Part shown: piece after piece, positions 36,160 to 45,635 of the stretch
How positions within the stretch are numbered: the stretch's first letter is position 1
How the letters are laid out: every line of letters starts with the position of its first letter
Assembly (NCBI GenBank): GCA_930989765.1
Contig: CAKNNA010000005.1
Span: 1-57,468 of the forward strand
DNA: 57,468 nucleotides
Source: an uncultured Clostridium sp.
GTDB lineage: Bacteria; Bacillota; Clostridia; TANB77; CAG-508
Reading direction: 5' to 3'
Notes under the pieces: generated by a model
Told to the model about the DNA's origin: nothing
Seen by the model: the letters and a program-made list of their open reading frames with translations, nothing else
Database searches by the model: none
Program-made: the position numbers and the translations under genes

Positions 36160-37185
36160 ATGAAAAACATTAAAGATTATAGCATAGAAAAGCTAAAAGA
36201 AGAATTAATAAAAATAAATGAAAAGCCATATAGAGCAGAGCAAATATATAAATGGATATATGAAGAAAGAGTATCAAACTTTGACGATATGACAAATATA
36301 TCATTAGCTTTAAGAGAAAAGCTAAAAGAAACATTTACAATAAAAGAATTTAAAATACAAAAAAAGCAAATAGCATCAGATGGAACAAAAAAATACTTAT
36401 TTGATGTGCTTGACGGAAATGCAATAGAAACAGTACTAATGCAATATCACCATGGATATAGCATATGTGTATCATCACAAATAGGTTGCAAGATGGGATG
36501 CAAATTCTGTGCATCCACAGGAATACCATTTATAAGAAACTTAAGCTCAGGAGAAATAATAGAACAAATAATGGCAGTAGAAAGAGATGAACATGTAAAA
36601 ATATCAAATGTAGTTTTTATGGGAATAGGAGAGCCATTAGACAATTACGAAAATGTAGTAAATGCAATAAGAATAATAAATAACCCAAAAGCACTAAACA
36701 TTGGAGCAAGACACATAAGTATATCAACAAGTGGAATTGTACCAAAAATATACAAACTAGCAGAAGAAAACATACAATGTACACTATCAATATCTTTGCA
36801 TGCAACAACAAATGAGCAAAGAAGCAAAATGATGCCAGTAAACAATACTTACAACATAGAAGAATTACTAAAAGCATGTAAAGACTATATAGCAAAAACT
36901 AATAGAAGAATTTCATTTGAATATGCATTAGCAAAAGAAAACAATGATAACATAGAAGATGCCAAAAGACTTACACATCTACTTAAAGGAATGCTTTGCC
37001 ATGTAAATTTAATACCAATAAATAAAATAGAAAATGGAGAATTTACAAAAAGTTCAAATGAGAACATAATGAAATTTAGAGACTACTTAAATGACCACGG
37101 AATTGTCGCAACCATAAGAAGAGAATTAGGATCAGATATAGATGCAGCATGTGGGCAATTAAGAAGAAAAGAGAGCTTGGGGTGA
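36160..37185 (+). CDS. rlmN: 23S rRNA/tRNA adenine-C2 methyltransferase RlmN
   Basis: A 341-residue radical SAM methyltransferase with C-x3-C-x2-C (Cys110, Cys114, Cys117 in CKMGCKFC), VFMGIGEPLDNY, and the resolving cysteine near the C-terminus in DIDAACGQL. It methylates A2503 of 23S rRNA and A37 of certain tRNAs. The stop codon TGA (37183-37185) is also the first three bases of a TGAACTTT palindrome, so the repeat abuts the coding end exactly. Confidence 0.96.
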   Translation: MKNIKDYSIEKLKEELIKINEKPYRAEQIYKWIYEERVSNFDDMTNISLALREKLKETFTIKEFKIQKKQIASDGTKKYLFDVLDGNAIETVLMQYHHGYSICVSSQIGCKMGCKFCASTGIPFIRNLSSGEIIEQIMAVERDEHVKISNVVFMGIGEPLDNYENVVNAIRIINNPKALNIGARHISISTSGIVPKIYKLAEENIQCTLSISLHATTNEQRSKMMPVNNTYNIEELLKACKDYIAKTNRRISFEYALAKENNDNIEDAKRLTHLLKGMLCHVNLIPINKIENGEFTKSSNENIMKFRDYLNDHGIVATIRRELGSDIDAACGQLRRKESLG

Positions 37186-37211
37186 ACTTTGGGGATGTTC
37201 CTTAAAGTTCA
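37183..37211. repeat. TGAACTTT palindrome, copy C
   Basis: TGAACTTTGGGGATG followed by TTCCTTAAAGTTCA. It supplies the stop codon of rlmN. Confidence 0.82.
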
Positions 37212-37251
37212 TTTTTATTGGTTAATTATAAATATGTAAAAAAATAGAAAA

Positions 37252-37300
37252 TGAACTTTAAGGAACGTCCCCAAAGTTCCCCAAAGTTCCCCAAAGTTCA
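37252..37300. repeat. TGAACTTT palindrome, copy D, with internal tandem expansion
   Basis: It is oriented opposite to copy C. The segment CCCCAAAGTT is repeated three times in tandem before the closing CA. Copies C and D together could form a large hairpin between the convergent rlmN and spoIVA. Confidence 0.82.
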
Positions 37301-37307
37301 TATTTTT

Positions 37308-38786
37308 TTAAAGAATTATACAAATCAATCCGCCACTACCTTCATTCACAATTCTTTCTAAAGTCTCTTGAAGCTTAATTTGAGCATCTTCTGGCATTTT
37401 TGAAAGTTTAGCTTGCAAACCTTCATTTACAAGTTCATGTAAACTCCTTCCAAAAATATTAGATTCCCAAATCTTTTTAGGGTCATCTTCAAAGCCAGAA
37501 AGTAAATAATTAACTAATTCTTCTGATTGTTTTTCAGAGCCAACTATAGGAGAAACTTCTGTTGTTACATTAGTTCTTATCATATGTATAGAAGGAGCGG
37601 TAGCTTTTAATTTAACACCAAAACGAGATCCTTGTTTTACCATTTCAGGCTCTTCTAAAACAAGTTCATCTATTGTAGGAGTAACAATTCCATAACCTTT
37701 AGCATCAACTTCTTCTAAAGCATAAGCTATTTTATCATATTTTTGTTTAACAGTAGATAAATTTGAAATTATACTAAATAAATCCCCCTCATTTGTAACA
37801 TTAACACCTGTAATTTCTGTAAGTACTTTATAGAATAATTCTTCTTTTAATTCAATTGTAATATTAACATTACCAGTTCCAAGTTTTATATCATCTAAAG
37901 TTGTTCTTGAAATTATTTCAGTTGAAGAAATTTTATTTGTGCAAGTTTTAACATCTTTTAAAACAGAAATATCTGAAAATGCATCTTTAATTTCACTAAA
38001 TAGCTCTGATTTTATTGGATGAGAAGAATCTAAAGAATCTATCCATTTAGGAAATTTTATAGAAATTTGCTGAGCAGGAAATTCATATAAAACATTAGAA
38101 AATATAGTATTTATATCATCAGTAGTTAAATTAGCACAATTCAAAGGGATAACAGTTTGGTTATATTTTTCAGAAAGTTTAATTGAAAGTTCTCTAGTAT
38201 AATCAGATGTCGGATCAAGAGAGTTTAGTATTATTATAAAAGGTTTATTTAAAGTTTTTAATTCAGAGACTACTCTTTCTTCTGCTTTAATATAATCTTC
38301 TCTTGGAATATCTGTAAAACTTCCATCTGTTGTTACTAAAATACCAATAGTAGAATGTTCTTCAATAACTTTTTTTGTACCTATTTCAGCAGCTTCTTCA
38401 AAAGGAATTTCATCATCAGACCAAGGAGTCTTAACCATTCTAGGCATATCATCTTCTAAATATCCAATTGCATTATCAACAAGATAACCTACACAGTCGA
38501 CTAAGCGAGTTTTAAACTTTAAATTATTATCTAAAGTAATTTCAATAGCTTCATTTGGAACAAACTTAGGTTCAGTAGTCATTATAGTTTTGCCAGAAGC
38601 ACTTTGTGGAAGCTCATCTTTTGCACGTTCTTTTTTATATTCATTTTCTATATTGGGAATAACAAGTAAATCCATAAATTTTTTAATAAAAGTAGATTTA
38701 CCAGTTCTAACAGGACCAACAACCCCAACATAAATATCACCATCAGTCCTTTTTGCGATGTCTTGATACAATCTTGTATTTTCCAT
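37308..38786 (-). CDS. spoIVA: Stage IV sporulation protein A (spore coat ATPase)
   Basis: A 492-residue protein matching Bacillus SpoIVA in length. Walker A is GPVRTGKS (24-31), within YVGVVGPVRTGKSTFIKKF. DCVGYLVDNAIGYLEDD is the G3-like region, and IILNSLDP follows. The C-terminal half mediates polymerisation, ending in GGLICIIL. SpoIVA hydrolyses ATP to form the basement layer of the spore coat around the forespore under SigE control. An AGGAGG site precedes the ATG. Confidence 0.97.
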   Translation of the reverse strand: MENTRLYQDIAKRTDGDIYVGVVGPVRTGKSTFIKKFMDLLVIPNIENEYKKERAKDELPQSASGKTIMTTEPKFVPNEAIEITLDNNLKFKTRLVDCVGYLVDNAIGYLEDDMPRMVKTPWSDDEIPFEEAAEIGTKKVIEEHSTIGILVTTDGSFTDIPREDYIKAEERVVSELKTLNKPFIIILNSLDPTSDYTRELSIKLSEKYNQTVIPLNCANLTTDDINTIFSNVLYEFPAQQISIKFPKWIDSLDSSHPIKSELFSEIKDAFSDISVLKDVKTCTNKISSTEIISRTTLDDIKLGTGNVNITIELKEELFYKVLTEITGVNVTNEGDLFSIISNLSTVKQKYDKIAYALEEVDAKGYGIVTPTIDELVLEEPEMVKQGSRFGVKLKATAPSIHMIRTNVTTEVSPIVGSEKQSEELVNYLLSGFEDDPKKIWESNIFGRSLHELVNEGLQAKLSKMPEDAQIKLQETLERIVNEGSGGLICIIL

Positions 38787-38889
38787 CTATATACCTCCTT
38801 TAGATTTCAAAGAAAATGTTTGTACTAACTTCACTTTAATTAATGTATATTTAAAAAATTAAAGGATATGACAAGTTTTAAAAAAAAAT

Positions 38890-38918
38890 TTGCCAATTTA
38901 AAAAAAGTGTGATAAAAT
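38890..38918 (+). promoter_or_regulatory. Vegetative promoter for the UDP-sugar pyrophosphorylase gene
   Basis: TTGCCA (38890-38895), a 17-base spacer and TAAAAT (38913-38918), about 100 bases before the start. Confidence 0.7.
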
Positions 38919-39021
38919 AACAAAAATAATTAAGCAAAATAGCAAAAAATAAATAAAGGAATATTATAAAATAAAAAGCAAATGTAAAGTTTTTATAAAC
39001 TAGCATAGTGGAGGGAAAATT

Positions 39022-40269
39022 ATGGATAAAATACAATATGCACAAAATTTACTTAAGATATACAATCAAGAACATATAATAAAATGGATGGATAATTTAA
39101 AAGAAAACGAAAAAAAAGAATTAGTAAATCAAATAAATCAAATAGATTTTCATCTATTAACAGAACTATACCAAAGTACAAAAAAAGAAATAGAAATAAA
39201 AGAAAATAAAATTGAAGAAATAAAATACTTAGATAAAGCAAAACTTTCAAAAGAGCAAAAAGAAACATTAGATAAACTAGGAGAAAAAACAATACAAAAA
39301 GGAGAATATGCAGTTGTAACAATGGCAGGAGGGCAAGGAACAAGATTAGAGCACCCAGGACCAAAAGGAACATTTAAACTAGATGTATATGGAAAAGGAA
39401 AATATTTATTTGAAATACTTGCAGAAAACTTAAAAGAAGCAAATAAAAAATACAAATCAAACATACCTTGGTACATAATGACAAGCAGAGAAAACAACGA
39501 AGAAACTTGCAAATTTCTTGAAAAAAACAACTATTTTGGATATGACAAAAATAATGTAATAATATTTAAGCAAGGAGAATTACCATTAATTGATGAAGAA
39601 GGAAAATTACTAATAGGAAAAGATAAAAAAATAAAAGAAGCCTCAGATGGAAATGGAGGAGTATTCGCATCATTAAGAACAAGTGGAGCACTAGCAGATA
39701 TGAAAACAAGAGGAATAAAATGGATATTCATTGGTGGAGTTGATAATGTATTACTTAAAATGGCAGACACAACATTACTTGGAATGGCAATAGATAAAAA
39801 TGTTGAAATTGCTGCAAAATCAGTAGTAAAAGCAAGCCCAAGTGAAAAAGTAGGAGTATTTTGCAAAATGAACGGACATCCAAAAGTAATAGAATACACA
39901 GAATTACCAGAAAAAATGGCAGAAGAAACAGATAACAATGGAGAACTAAAATATGGTGAATCACATATAATGTGTAATTTATTTACAATAAACGCAATAG
40001 AAAAAATAAGCAAAGAAACACTAATGTATCATAGTGCACACAAGAAAAATTCATACCTAGATGAAACTGGCAAAGAAATAATACCAAAAGAGCCAAATTC
40101 TTATAAATTTGAAGCCTTTATTTTTGATGCTTTCGAATTTTTTGACGATATAGCAATACTAAGAGGAAAAAGAGAAGATGACTTCGCACCAGTAAAAAAT
40201 AAAGAAGGAGTAGACAGCCCAAGAACTGCAAAAGAATTATATGAAAAATATTGGGAAAGAAATAAATAA
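39022..40269 (+). CDS. UDPGP-family UTP-sugar-1-phosphate uridylyltransferase
   Basis: A 415-residue nucleotidyltransferase. The signature AGGQGTRLEHPGPKGTF (102-118) is the UTP-binding loop of the eukaryote-like UDPGP family (UDP-N-acetylhexosamine or UDP-glucose pyrophosphorylases), distinct from bacterial GalU. DGNGGVFASL and GVDNVLLKMADTTLLG are the sugar- and metal-binding regions. The next gene encodes a left-handed beta-helix protein like the C-terminal half of GlmU, suggesting UDP-GlcNAc synthesis by two proteins. That is inference. Confidence 0.87.
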   Translation: MDKIQYAQNLLKIYNQEHIIKWMDNLKENEKKELVNQINQIDFHLLTELYQSTKKEIEIKENKIEEIKYLDKAKLSKEQKETLDKLGEKTIQKGEYAVVTMAGGQGTRLEHPGPKGTFKLDVYGKGKYLFEILAENLKEANKKYKSNIPWYIMTSRENNEETCKFLEKNNYFGYDKNNVIIFKQGELPLIDEEGKLLIGKDKKIKEASDGNGGVFASLRTSGALADMKTRGIKWIFIGGVDNVLLKMADTTLLGMAIDKNVEIAAKSVVKASPSEKVGVFCKMNGHPKVIEYTELPEKMAEETDNNGELKYGESHIMCNLFTINAIEKISKETLMYHSAHKKNSYLDETGKEIIPKEPNSYKFEAFIFDAFEFFDDIAILRGKREDDFAPVKNKEGVDSPRTAKELYEKYWERNK

Positions 40270-40274
40270 AATTT

Positions 40275-40303
40275 TGAACTTTAGGGACGTTCCTTAAAGT
40301 TCA
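40275..40303. repeat. TGAACTTT palindrome, copy E
   Basis: It lies between the pyrophosphorylase gene and the beta-helix gene; TGAACTTTAGGGACG is followed by TTCCTTAAAGTTCA. It may attenuate the second gene. Confidence 0.82.
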
Positions 40304-40326
40304 AAACAGAACAAAAGGAGAGTTTT

Positions 40327-40995
40327 ATGGAAAATATTGAAATTAGTAATTTATATAATTTAGAAAAAACGATTGCAAAAGATATATTTAAAGGAATTAC
40401 TTATCCTTGGGAAGTTCTTGCAAAAATTAATGATTTTATTATTGAACTTGGAAGTTCACTAGATAAAAATGAATTTGAAGAAATTGGAGAAAACATATGG
40501 GCACATAAAACTGCTAAAATTGCAGAATCTGCATATATAAATGGACCTGTAATTATTGATGAAAATGCAGAGATTAGACATTGTGCATTTATAAGAGGGA
40601 AAGCCATCATTGGAAAAAATAGTGTAGTTGGAAATTCTACTGAACTTAAAAATGTTATTTTATTTGATAATGTGCAAGTACCACATTATAACTATGTTGG
40701 TGATTCTATTTTAGGATATAAATCACATATGGGAGCAGGATCTATAACATCAAATGTTAAGTCTGATAAAAAACTGGTAGTAATAAAAAATGGAAAAGAA
40801 CAAATAGAAACAAATCTAAAAAAAGTAGGAGCAATGATTGGTGATAATGTTGAAGTTGGTTGTGGAAGCATTTTAAACCCTGGAACTATCATAGGAAGAA
40901 ATACAAATATTTACCCATTATCTTCAGTAAGAGGTGTGATAAAAGAAAATAGCGTTTATAAAAATCAAAACGAAATTATTAAAAAAATTAATTAA
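40327..40995 (+). CDS. Left-handed beta-helix nucleotidyl/acyl-transferase-like protein (GlmU C-terminal type)
   Basis: A 222-residue protein. The N-terminal 60 residues are helical, followed by hexapeptide repeats (AKIAESAYINGPVIIDENAEI, then GKAIIGKNSVVGNSTEL). IGYKSHMGAGS-like and KVGAMIGDNVEVGCGSILNPGTIIG segments are close to the GlmU acetyltransferase region. It has no pyrophosphorylase loop of its own. Next to the UDPGP gene it could supply the acetyltransferase or a regulatory subunit. Whether it is catalytic is not clear. Confidence 0.8.
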   Translation: MENIEISNLYNLEKTIAKDIFKGITYPWEVLAKINDFIIELGSSLDKNEFEEIGENIWAHKTAKIAESAYINGPVIIDENAEIRHCAFIRGKAIIGKNSVVGNSTELKNVILFDNVQVPHYNYVGDSILGYKSHMGAGSITSNVKSDKKLVVIKNGKEQIETNLKKVGAMIGDNVEVGCGSILNPGTIIGRNTNIYPLSSVRGVIKENSVYKNQNEIIKKIN

Positions 40996-41008
40996 ATAAA
41001 TTTAAAAT

Positions 41009-41050
41009 AAAAGAGATTTTAGTAAAAAACATGCTAAAATCTCTTTTTAA
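41009..41050. terminator. Bidirectional terminator between convergent genes
   Basis: AAAAGAGATTTTAG (41009-41022) pairs with CTAAAATCTCTTTT (41034-41047). Confidence 0.85.
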
Positions 41051-41052
41051 AG

Positions 41053-41424
41053 TTACATAGATTGGTTTCCAGGTAAGAAATAATCAATAACACCATATAT
41101 TAAAGCACCTATAATTGCAGCAATCCATGAAATTGAATAACCTGCAACAAAGAATTGAGTAACATATAATGTAATAGCTGCAAGAGCAAAACCTACAAAT
41201 CCCTTACCAAAAGGACTAGCATGTAATCCTGTAAATTTAGTTACAAGATAATCTATAACTGTTAAAACAACAGCCGCAATTGCTAAAGTCCAAATACTGT
41301 TTATAGTAAATCCTGGTGTAAAGAATGCAGTTATTGCTAAAACAACAGCAGCACCAATCAATCTACCAACTATTTGCCAAACAGTAGATGTTCCACTTTT
41401 TGCATTTGAATCTGTATTTGACAT
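41053..41424 (-). CDS. Phage-holin-4-superfamily-like small membrane protein
   Basis: A 123-residue protein with four hydrophobic segments (VVLAITAFFTPGF; TLAIAAVVLTVIDYLV; GFALAAITLYVTQFFV; IAAIIGALIYGVIDYFLPG), of the kind annotated as phage holin family (PF04020-like). There are no phage genes nearby, and such proteins are common chromosomal genes of unknown role. The ATG at 41424 has AGGAGGTT upstream. It is not evidence of a prophage. Confidence 0.78.
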   Translation of the reverse strand: MSNTDSNAKSGTSTVWQIVGRLIGAAVVLAITAFFTPGFTINSIWTLAIAAVVLTVIDYLVTKFTGLHASPFGKGFVGFALAAITLYVTQFFVAGYSISWIAAIIGALIYGVIDYFLPGNQSM

Positions 41425-41572
41425 ATAATTAACCTCCTTAGTAAAAAAATAAAAATTAATTTAAGGTTACAAATTTATTATTTACAATAAAAAAATATTT
41501 ATTCAAGAAAACAAGTATAAAAAAGTTAAAAAATGACAAAAATAAAATAAAAAATAAATTGAAGGTGAAAAA

Positions 41573-42262
41573 ATGTTAATAACTTTTTTTAGAGCAATAA
41601 TATTATATATTTTTGTACTATTAGTAATGAGATTAATGGGAAAAAGAGAAATAGGTCAACTTCAACCATTTGAACTTGCTATTGCTATTTTAATTGCAGA
41701 CTTAGTATCAATTCCAATGACAGATACAGGCATTCCAATAACAAATGGAATTATTCCAATACTTGGATTACTTGTAATGCATTTACTTTTGTCTATTATA
41801 AATTTAAAAAGTGTAAAACTAAGAGAAATTGTATGTGGTAAACCTAGAATATTAGTATATAGAGGAAAAATTGATGAAGATGCTTTAAGAAAAGAAAGAT
41901 TTACAATAAATGAATTACAAGAAAGATTAAGAGGAAGCAATGTAATTAGTTTAGGTGATGTAGAATATGCAATTTTGGAAACCAGTGGACAAGTAACTGT
42001 AATACAAAAACCAGAAAAAAGAAATGCCATACCAGAAGATTTTAATATAAAACCAGAATATGAAGGAATACCATATGATTTAGTTGTAGATGGTAAAATT
42101 ATGAAAAAAAATTTAGAGCAAATTAATAAAGATTATAATTGGTTATGTATGCAGATTGAAAAATTTGGATACAAACCAGAAGAAACTTTAGTCGCAACAA
42201 TTGATGGGAAAGGACAAATATTTTGTCAAAAAAAACAAACTAAAAAGAAAAGCAAAAGATAA
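41573..42262 (+). CDS. YetF-like DUF421 membrane protein
   Basis: A 229-residue protein: three N-terminal membrane helices including the conserved VMRLMGKREIGQLQPFELAIAI block, then a cytoplasmic domain with RKERFTINELQERLRGSNVISLGDVEYAILE. This is the DUF421/YcaP/YetF family, found in spore-formers where some members influence spore properties. A DUF4363 gene follows, a common pairing. The start has GAAGGTG upstream. Confidence 0.88.
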   Translation: MLITFFRAIILYIFVLLVMRLMGKREIGQLQPFELAIAILIADLVSIPMTDTGIPITNGIIPILGLLVMHLLLSIINLKSVKLREIVCGKPRILVYRGKIDEDALRKERFTINELQERLRGSNVISLGDVEYAILETSGQVTVIQKPEKRNAIPEDFNIKPEYEGIPYDLVVDGKIMKKNLEQINKDYNWLCMQIEKFGYKPEETLVATIDGKGQIFCQKKQTKKKSKR

Positions 42263-42358
42263 CTTAATTTAAAAATGAAATATTAAAAATTCTTGCAAAA
42301 ATAAAAAATGAAGATAAAGTTTTAGAAAAATAAAGTAAAAAGCAAGGGGTAAAATTAT

Positions 42359-42748
42359 ATGAAAAAAGAGATAATAATTTGTATAATTATTATAATAACA
42401 ATAATTATAGGTAATATTATTACCCAAAATTACAGCCAAAAAACATTTAATGACTTAGGCAAAAAATTAGAAATTTTAAGAGAAGATTTAGTAAAAGAAG
42501 ATGTAGAGAAAATTTTAGTAAATGAAAGAATATCAGAAATAGAAAATATATGGAAAAATGTTCATAATAAATTGGCAATTTTTATAGAACATGAAGAATT
42601 AGAAAAAACAGAAACAAGTCTTGCTGGATTAAAAAGTTATACAGAAATGGAAGAATATGCAGATGCAGTTGAAGAATTAGATAAAATGAATTTTTTAATG
42701 GAACATATTGAAGATAAAAACAAATTTATTCTTAGAAATATTTTTTAA
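42359..42748 (+). CDS. DUF4363-like protein
   Basis: A 129-residue protein with one N-terminal transmembrane segment (IIICIIIIITIIIGNIIT) followed by two long helices (KKLEILREDLVKEDVEKI and onward), the pattern of DUF4363. It sits 96 bases downstream of the DUF421 gene with an AGGGG site. Such proteins usually accompany YetF-like proteins. The function is unknown. Confidence 0.75.
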   Translation: MKKEIIICIIIIITIIIGNIITQNYSQKTFNDLGKKLEILREDLVKEDVEKILVNERISEIENIWKNVHNKLAIFIEHEELEKTETSLAGLKSYTEMEEYADAVEELDKMNFLMEHIEDKNKFILRNIF

Positions 42749-42756
42749 AATGAAAT

Positions 42757-42850
42757 TTTTAAGATATATCAATGCCTTTAGACTTAACTTAAATAGACAT
42801 AAAAATGGGACGGAGGAAAATAACAATTTTCTTCCATCCCATTTTGCAAT
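42757..42850. repeat. Degenerate relative of the 286-bp inverted-repeat element; hairpin terminator
   Basis: AAGATATATCAATGCCTTTA resembles the right arm starting near 15849. It then forms a hairpin, AAAATGGGACGGAGGAAAA with TTTTCTTCCATCCCATTTT. It separates the convergent DUF4363 and Lon-like genes. Confidence 0.72.
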
Positions 42851-42870
42851 TTTTATTCAAATGGAATTTG

Positions 42871-45259
42871 TTAATCTTTTTGACTAACCTCAGCATATTT
42901 TTTTAATTTCTCATAAACTAAATAATTAACTGTACCGGCAGGAAAATGACCATTTTTATCTTTTTTACCAGCAGGAACACCAGTTAAAACTTCAATTCCT
43001 TCTTCAATTGTAGAAACTGAATAAATATGAAATAATTTATTTTTAACAGCTTCTATAATTTCATCTGAAAGTTGCAAATTATCTATATTTTGAACAGGTA
43101 TCATTACACCATGTTCACCTGTTAGCCCTCTCATTTTACATATTTGGAAATAACCTTCAATTTTTTCATTTACACCACCAATTGGTTGAATTTGGCCTTT
43201 TTGGTTAACAGAGCCAGTAACAGCTATTGCTTGATTTATAGGTATTCCAGATAAACTAGAAAGTAAAGCATAAAGTTCTGTACTTGATGCACTATCACCA
43301 TCAACACCATTATATAATTGTTCAAAACAAATACTTGCGGTTAAGCATAAAGGCATGTCTTGGGCAAACATTTCACCTAAATAACCAGTTAAAATAAGTA
43401 CACCTTTAGAATGAGAAGGACCTGAGATTTCAACTTCTCTTTCTATATTTATAACTCCACTTTTACCAGTATAAGTATTTACAGTAATTTTGGCAGGCTT
43501 ACCAAAAGTATAATCTCCAATAGACATTACAGTTAAACCATTTAAAGTTCCAACTTCATAGCCTGATGTATCTATTAATAGAGAATGATTTTGAATCATT
43601 TCCATATATCTTGAATCGAATTTTTTAACACGATTTATTCTTTCATCTAAAGCTTTTTGAATAAATTTATCTGTCACAATTTTTGATTTTGACATTTTAG
43701 CCCAAGTTGCAGCTTCACTTACAACTTGCATTAAATCATCAAATCTCGTAGAAATTTTTGTGTGACTTCCGAGCAAGTTTTGATGCATATTCTATAAGTT
43801 TTGCCATTGCACCTTTATCTAGTTCTGGAAGCTCAGTGTGCTCGCAAAAACCATGAATTATTGCAGCTAATTTATTAATATTTTCTTTAGTAATTGGTGC
43901 ATCATCTTCAAATTCAACTTTAATCTTAAATAATTTTCTAAAATCTGAATCCATTGCTAAAAGTGTCTGATATATATTACTATTTCCAATTAAAATAACT
44001 TTTAAATCTAAAGGAATAGGCTCAGGCTTTAAAGAAATCATAGCCATAGAAGCTCTTTGTTCGTTAGAATTTTCTATTCCTATTTCTTTAACTCTTAAAG
44101 CTTTTTTCAAATTTTCATAACAAGCAGGGTTTGCAAGTAAATCTTTTGCTTGAAAAATAATATAACCACCATTTGCAAGTTGTAATAAACCAGGTTTTAA
44201 CATAGTATGGTCTGTTTTTAATGCACCATAGAAATTTTCATATTCAAGTACACCAAAAATATTATTATATGAATAATTAGAATCCATAATAACAGGTGCA
44301 CCTTCTAGTTTAGAATTATCTACAAATAAGTTAACTCTATAATTTAAGCAAGGATCAGGCTTTTTCATATTAGGAGATGGATGTGCTCCATTATTTGTAG
44401 GCTTATCTTCTTCTAAAAATGTTGGGACATTTTTTAATACATCTTGTTTTACATCATTTAAAAACTTGTTAATTTTTTTATTTCTTTTATATTTAGATTT
44501 TAAGAAATTTATATGCACATTTACTGTAAGTAATGCAATATTCGACTGCCATTCTGAAATTTTTTTATCAGATGCTCTTTCAATCTCTTTTATTTTACCA
44601 ATAACATTCATAATTTGTTCTTGAACAATTGCAGATTTATTTTCATATTCTTGTTTTACAGCTTCATCAAGCTTTTCAAATTCATCTTCTTCAATTGCTT
44701 TGCCATCTACCATGGGCATCATATAAATACCATTTTGAGCAGCTTTAACTTGAAAATTATGTTTTTGGGCATCTTCATTTAATTTATTTAATAAAGCAGT
44801 TCTTTTTTCTTCAAATTCTTGCTTAATTAAAGATTTTTCTTTTTCAAAATCATCTGCATTAAAAGTCTTTTTAATATCTTTTTTAATTTCTTTTATAAAA
44901 CCATCCATTGAATCTTTAAATTCTTTACCTTGGCCTGCAGGTAAAGACACTGCAATTGGCTCATTTGGATTATCAAAGTTATATATATAGCACCAATCAT
45001 TTGGAACTTTCTTCTTAGGAGAAATTTTATTCAAATAATTTTTGGTGTACATAGTTTTTCCAACTCCACTTGGACCTTCTATATATAAATTATAACCTTT
45101 AACATCAACTTGCAAACCAAACTCTAGAGCCTTAATACCTCTATCTTGACCAATTCCGGCTTGAATAGGCTCAAGTTCTGCGGTTGTATCAAAATCAAAT
45201 TCATTTGCATCAAATGAAAGTTTTAAATCTTTATAAGTTAGTTCATTTTTCTTCTTCAT
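42871..45259 (-). CDS. Lon-like ATP-dependent protease (AAA + Lon C-terminal), one CGG +1 shift
   Basis: Straight translation stops at 43739 after 506 codons, losing the protease half. Skipping the C of CGG (43771-43769, codon 497) gives YASKLA-G-SHTKISTRFDDL and 795 residues. Walker A is GPSGVGKT (62-69). The Lon catalytic dyad is Ser656 (GVDGDSAS) and Lys699 (GVNEKIEG). The junction matches the conserved lid segment (LAG...LSTRF) of this Lon subgroup, where glycine is expected. The family lacks the N-domain of classical Lon and has a large coiled-coil insertion (about 140-260). Target proteins are unknown. Confidence 0.92.
43769..43771 (-). other. CGG +1 recoding site in the Lon-like gene
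   Basis: The minus-strand context is CTT GCT CGG AAG. Skipping the C gives GCT-GGA (Ala-Gly). Without it the proteolytic domain is not made from this start. Confidence 0.9.
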
Positions 45260-45508
45260 TAGTTACCTCCCAAATTTTCTTTTAAGTAGTATTTACTTTT
45301 TTTGAAATTTTATTAGTGTTATTGTATATTAATAAGAAAAAAAAGTAAAGGTTTTGTTATAATTTTCATTATAAATATATAAAAGAACTAAAAAGAAAAA
45401 GTTTAAAATTTACATAGCTAAAAGCTTTATATAAAAATCTATTAGAATAATTATATAATAACTTACGAAAAGTGAGAATTGTAATAAAAATATCTAATTT
45501 TAATATTA

Positions 45509-45537
45509 TGAACTTTAAAGAACATCCCTAAAGTTCA
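45509..45537. repeat. TGAACTTT palindrome, copy F
   Basis: TGAACTTTAAAGAAC followed by ATCCCTAAAGTTCA, in the 376-base gap between the Lon-like gene and the TetR gene, which otherwise holds only the TetR promoter. Confidence 0.78.
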
Positions 45538-45570
45538 TTAGAACATACTGTACAAATAACATAAAAACTA

Positions 45571-45599
45571 TTGCAATATTATAGAATTAAAGATATAAT
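45571..45599 (+). promoter_or_regulatory. Promoter of the TetR / acyl-CoA synthetase operon
   Basis: TTGCAA (45571-45576), a 17-base spacer and TATAAT (45594-45599), 37 bases before the ATG. Confidence 0.75.
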
Positions 45600-45635
45600 A
45601 AATAGCAACAAATCCATATTCGAAAGGATGAAAAT

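Noticed and set aside
41053..41424. Holin-like protein as evidence of a prophage
   Set aside because: No other phage gene, integrase or attachment repeat is near; this family is common on chromosomes.
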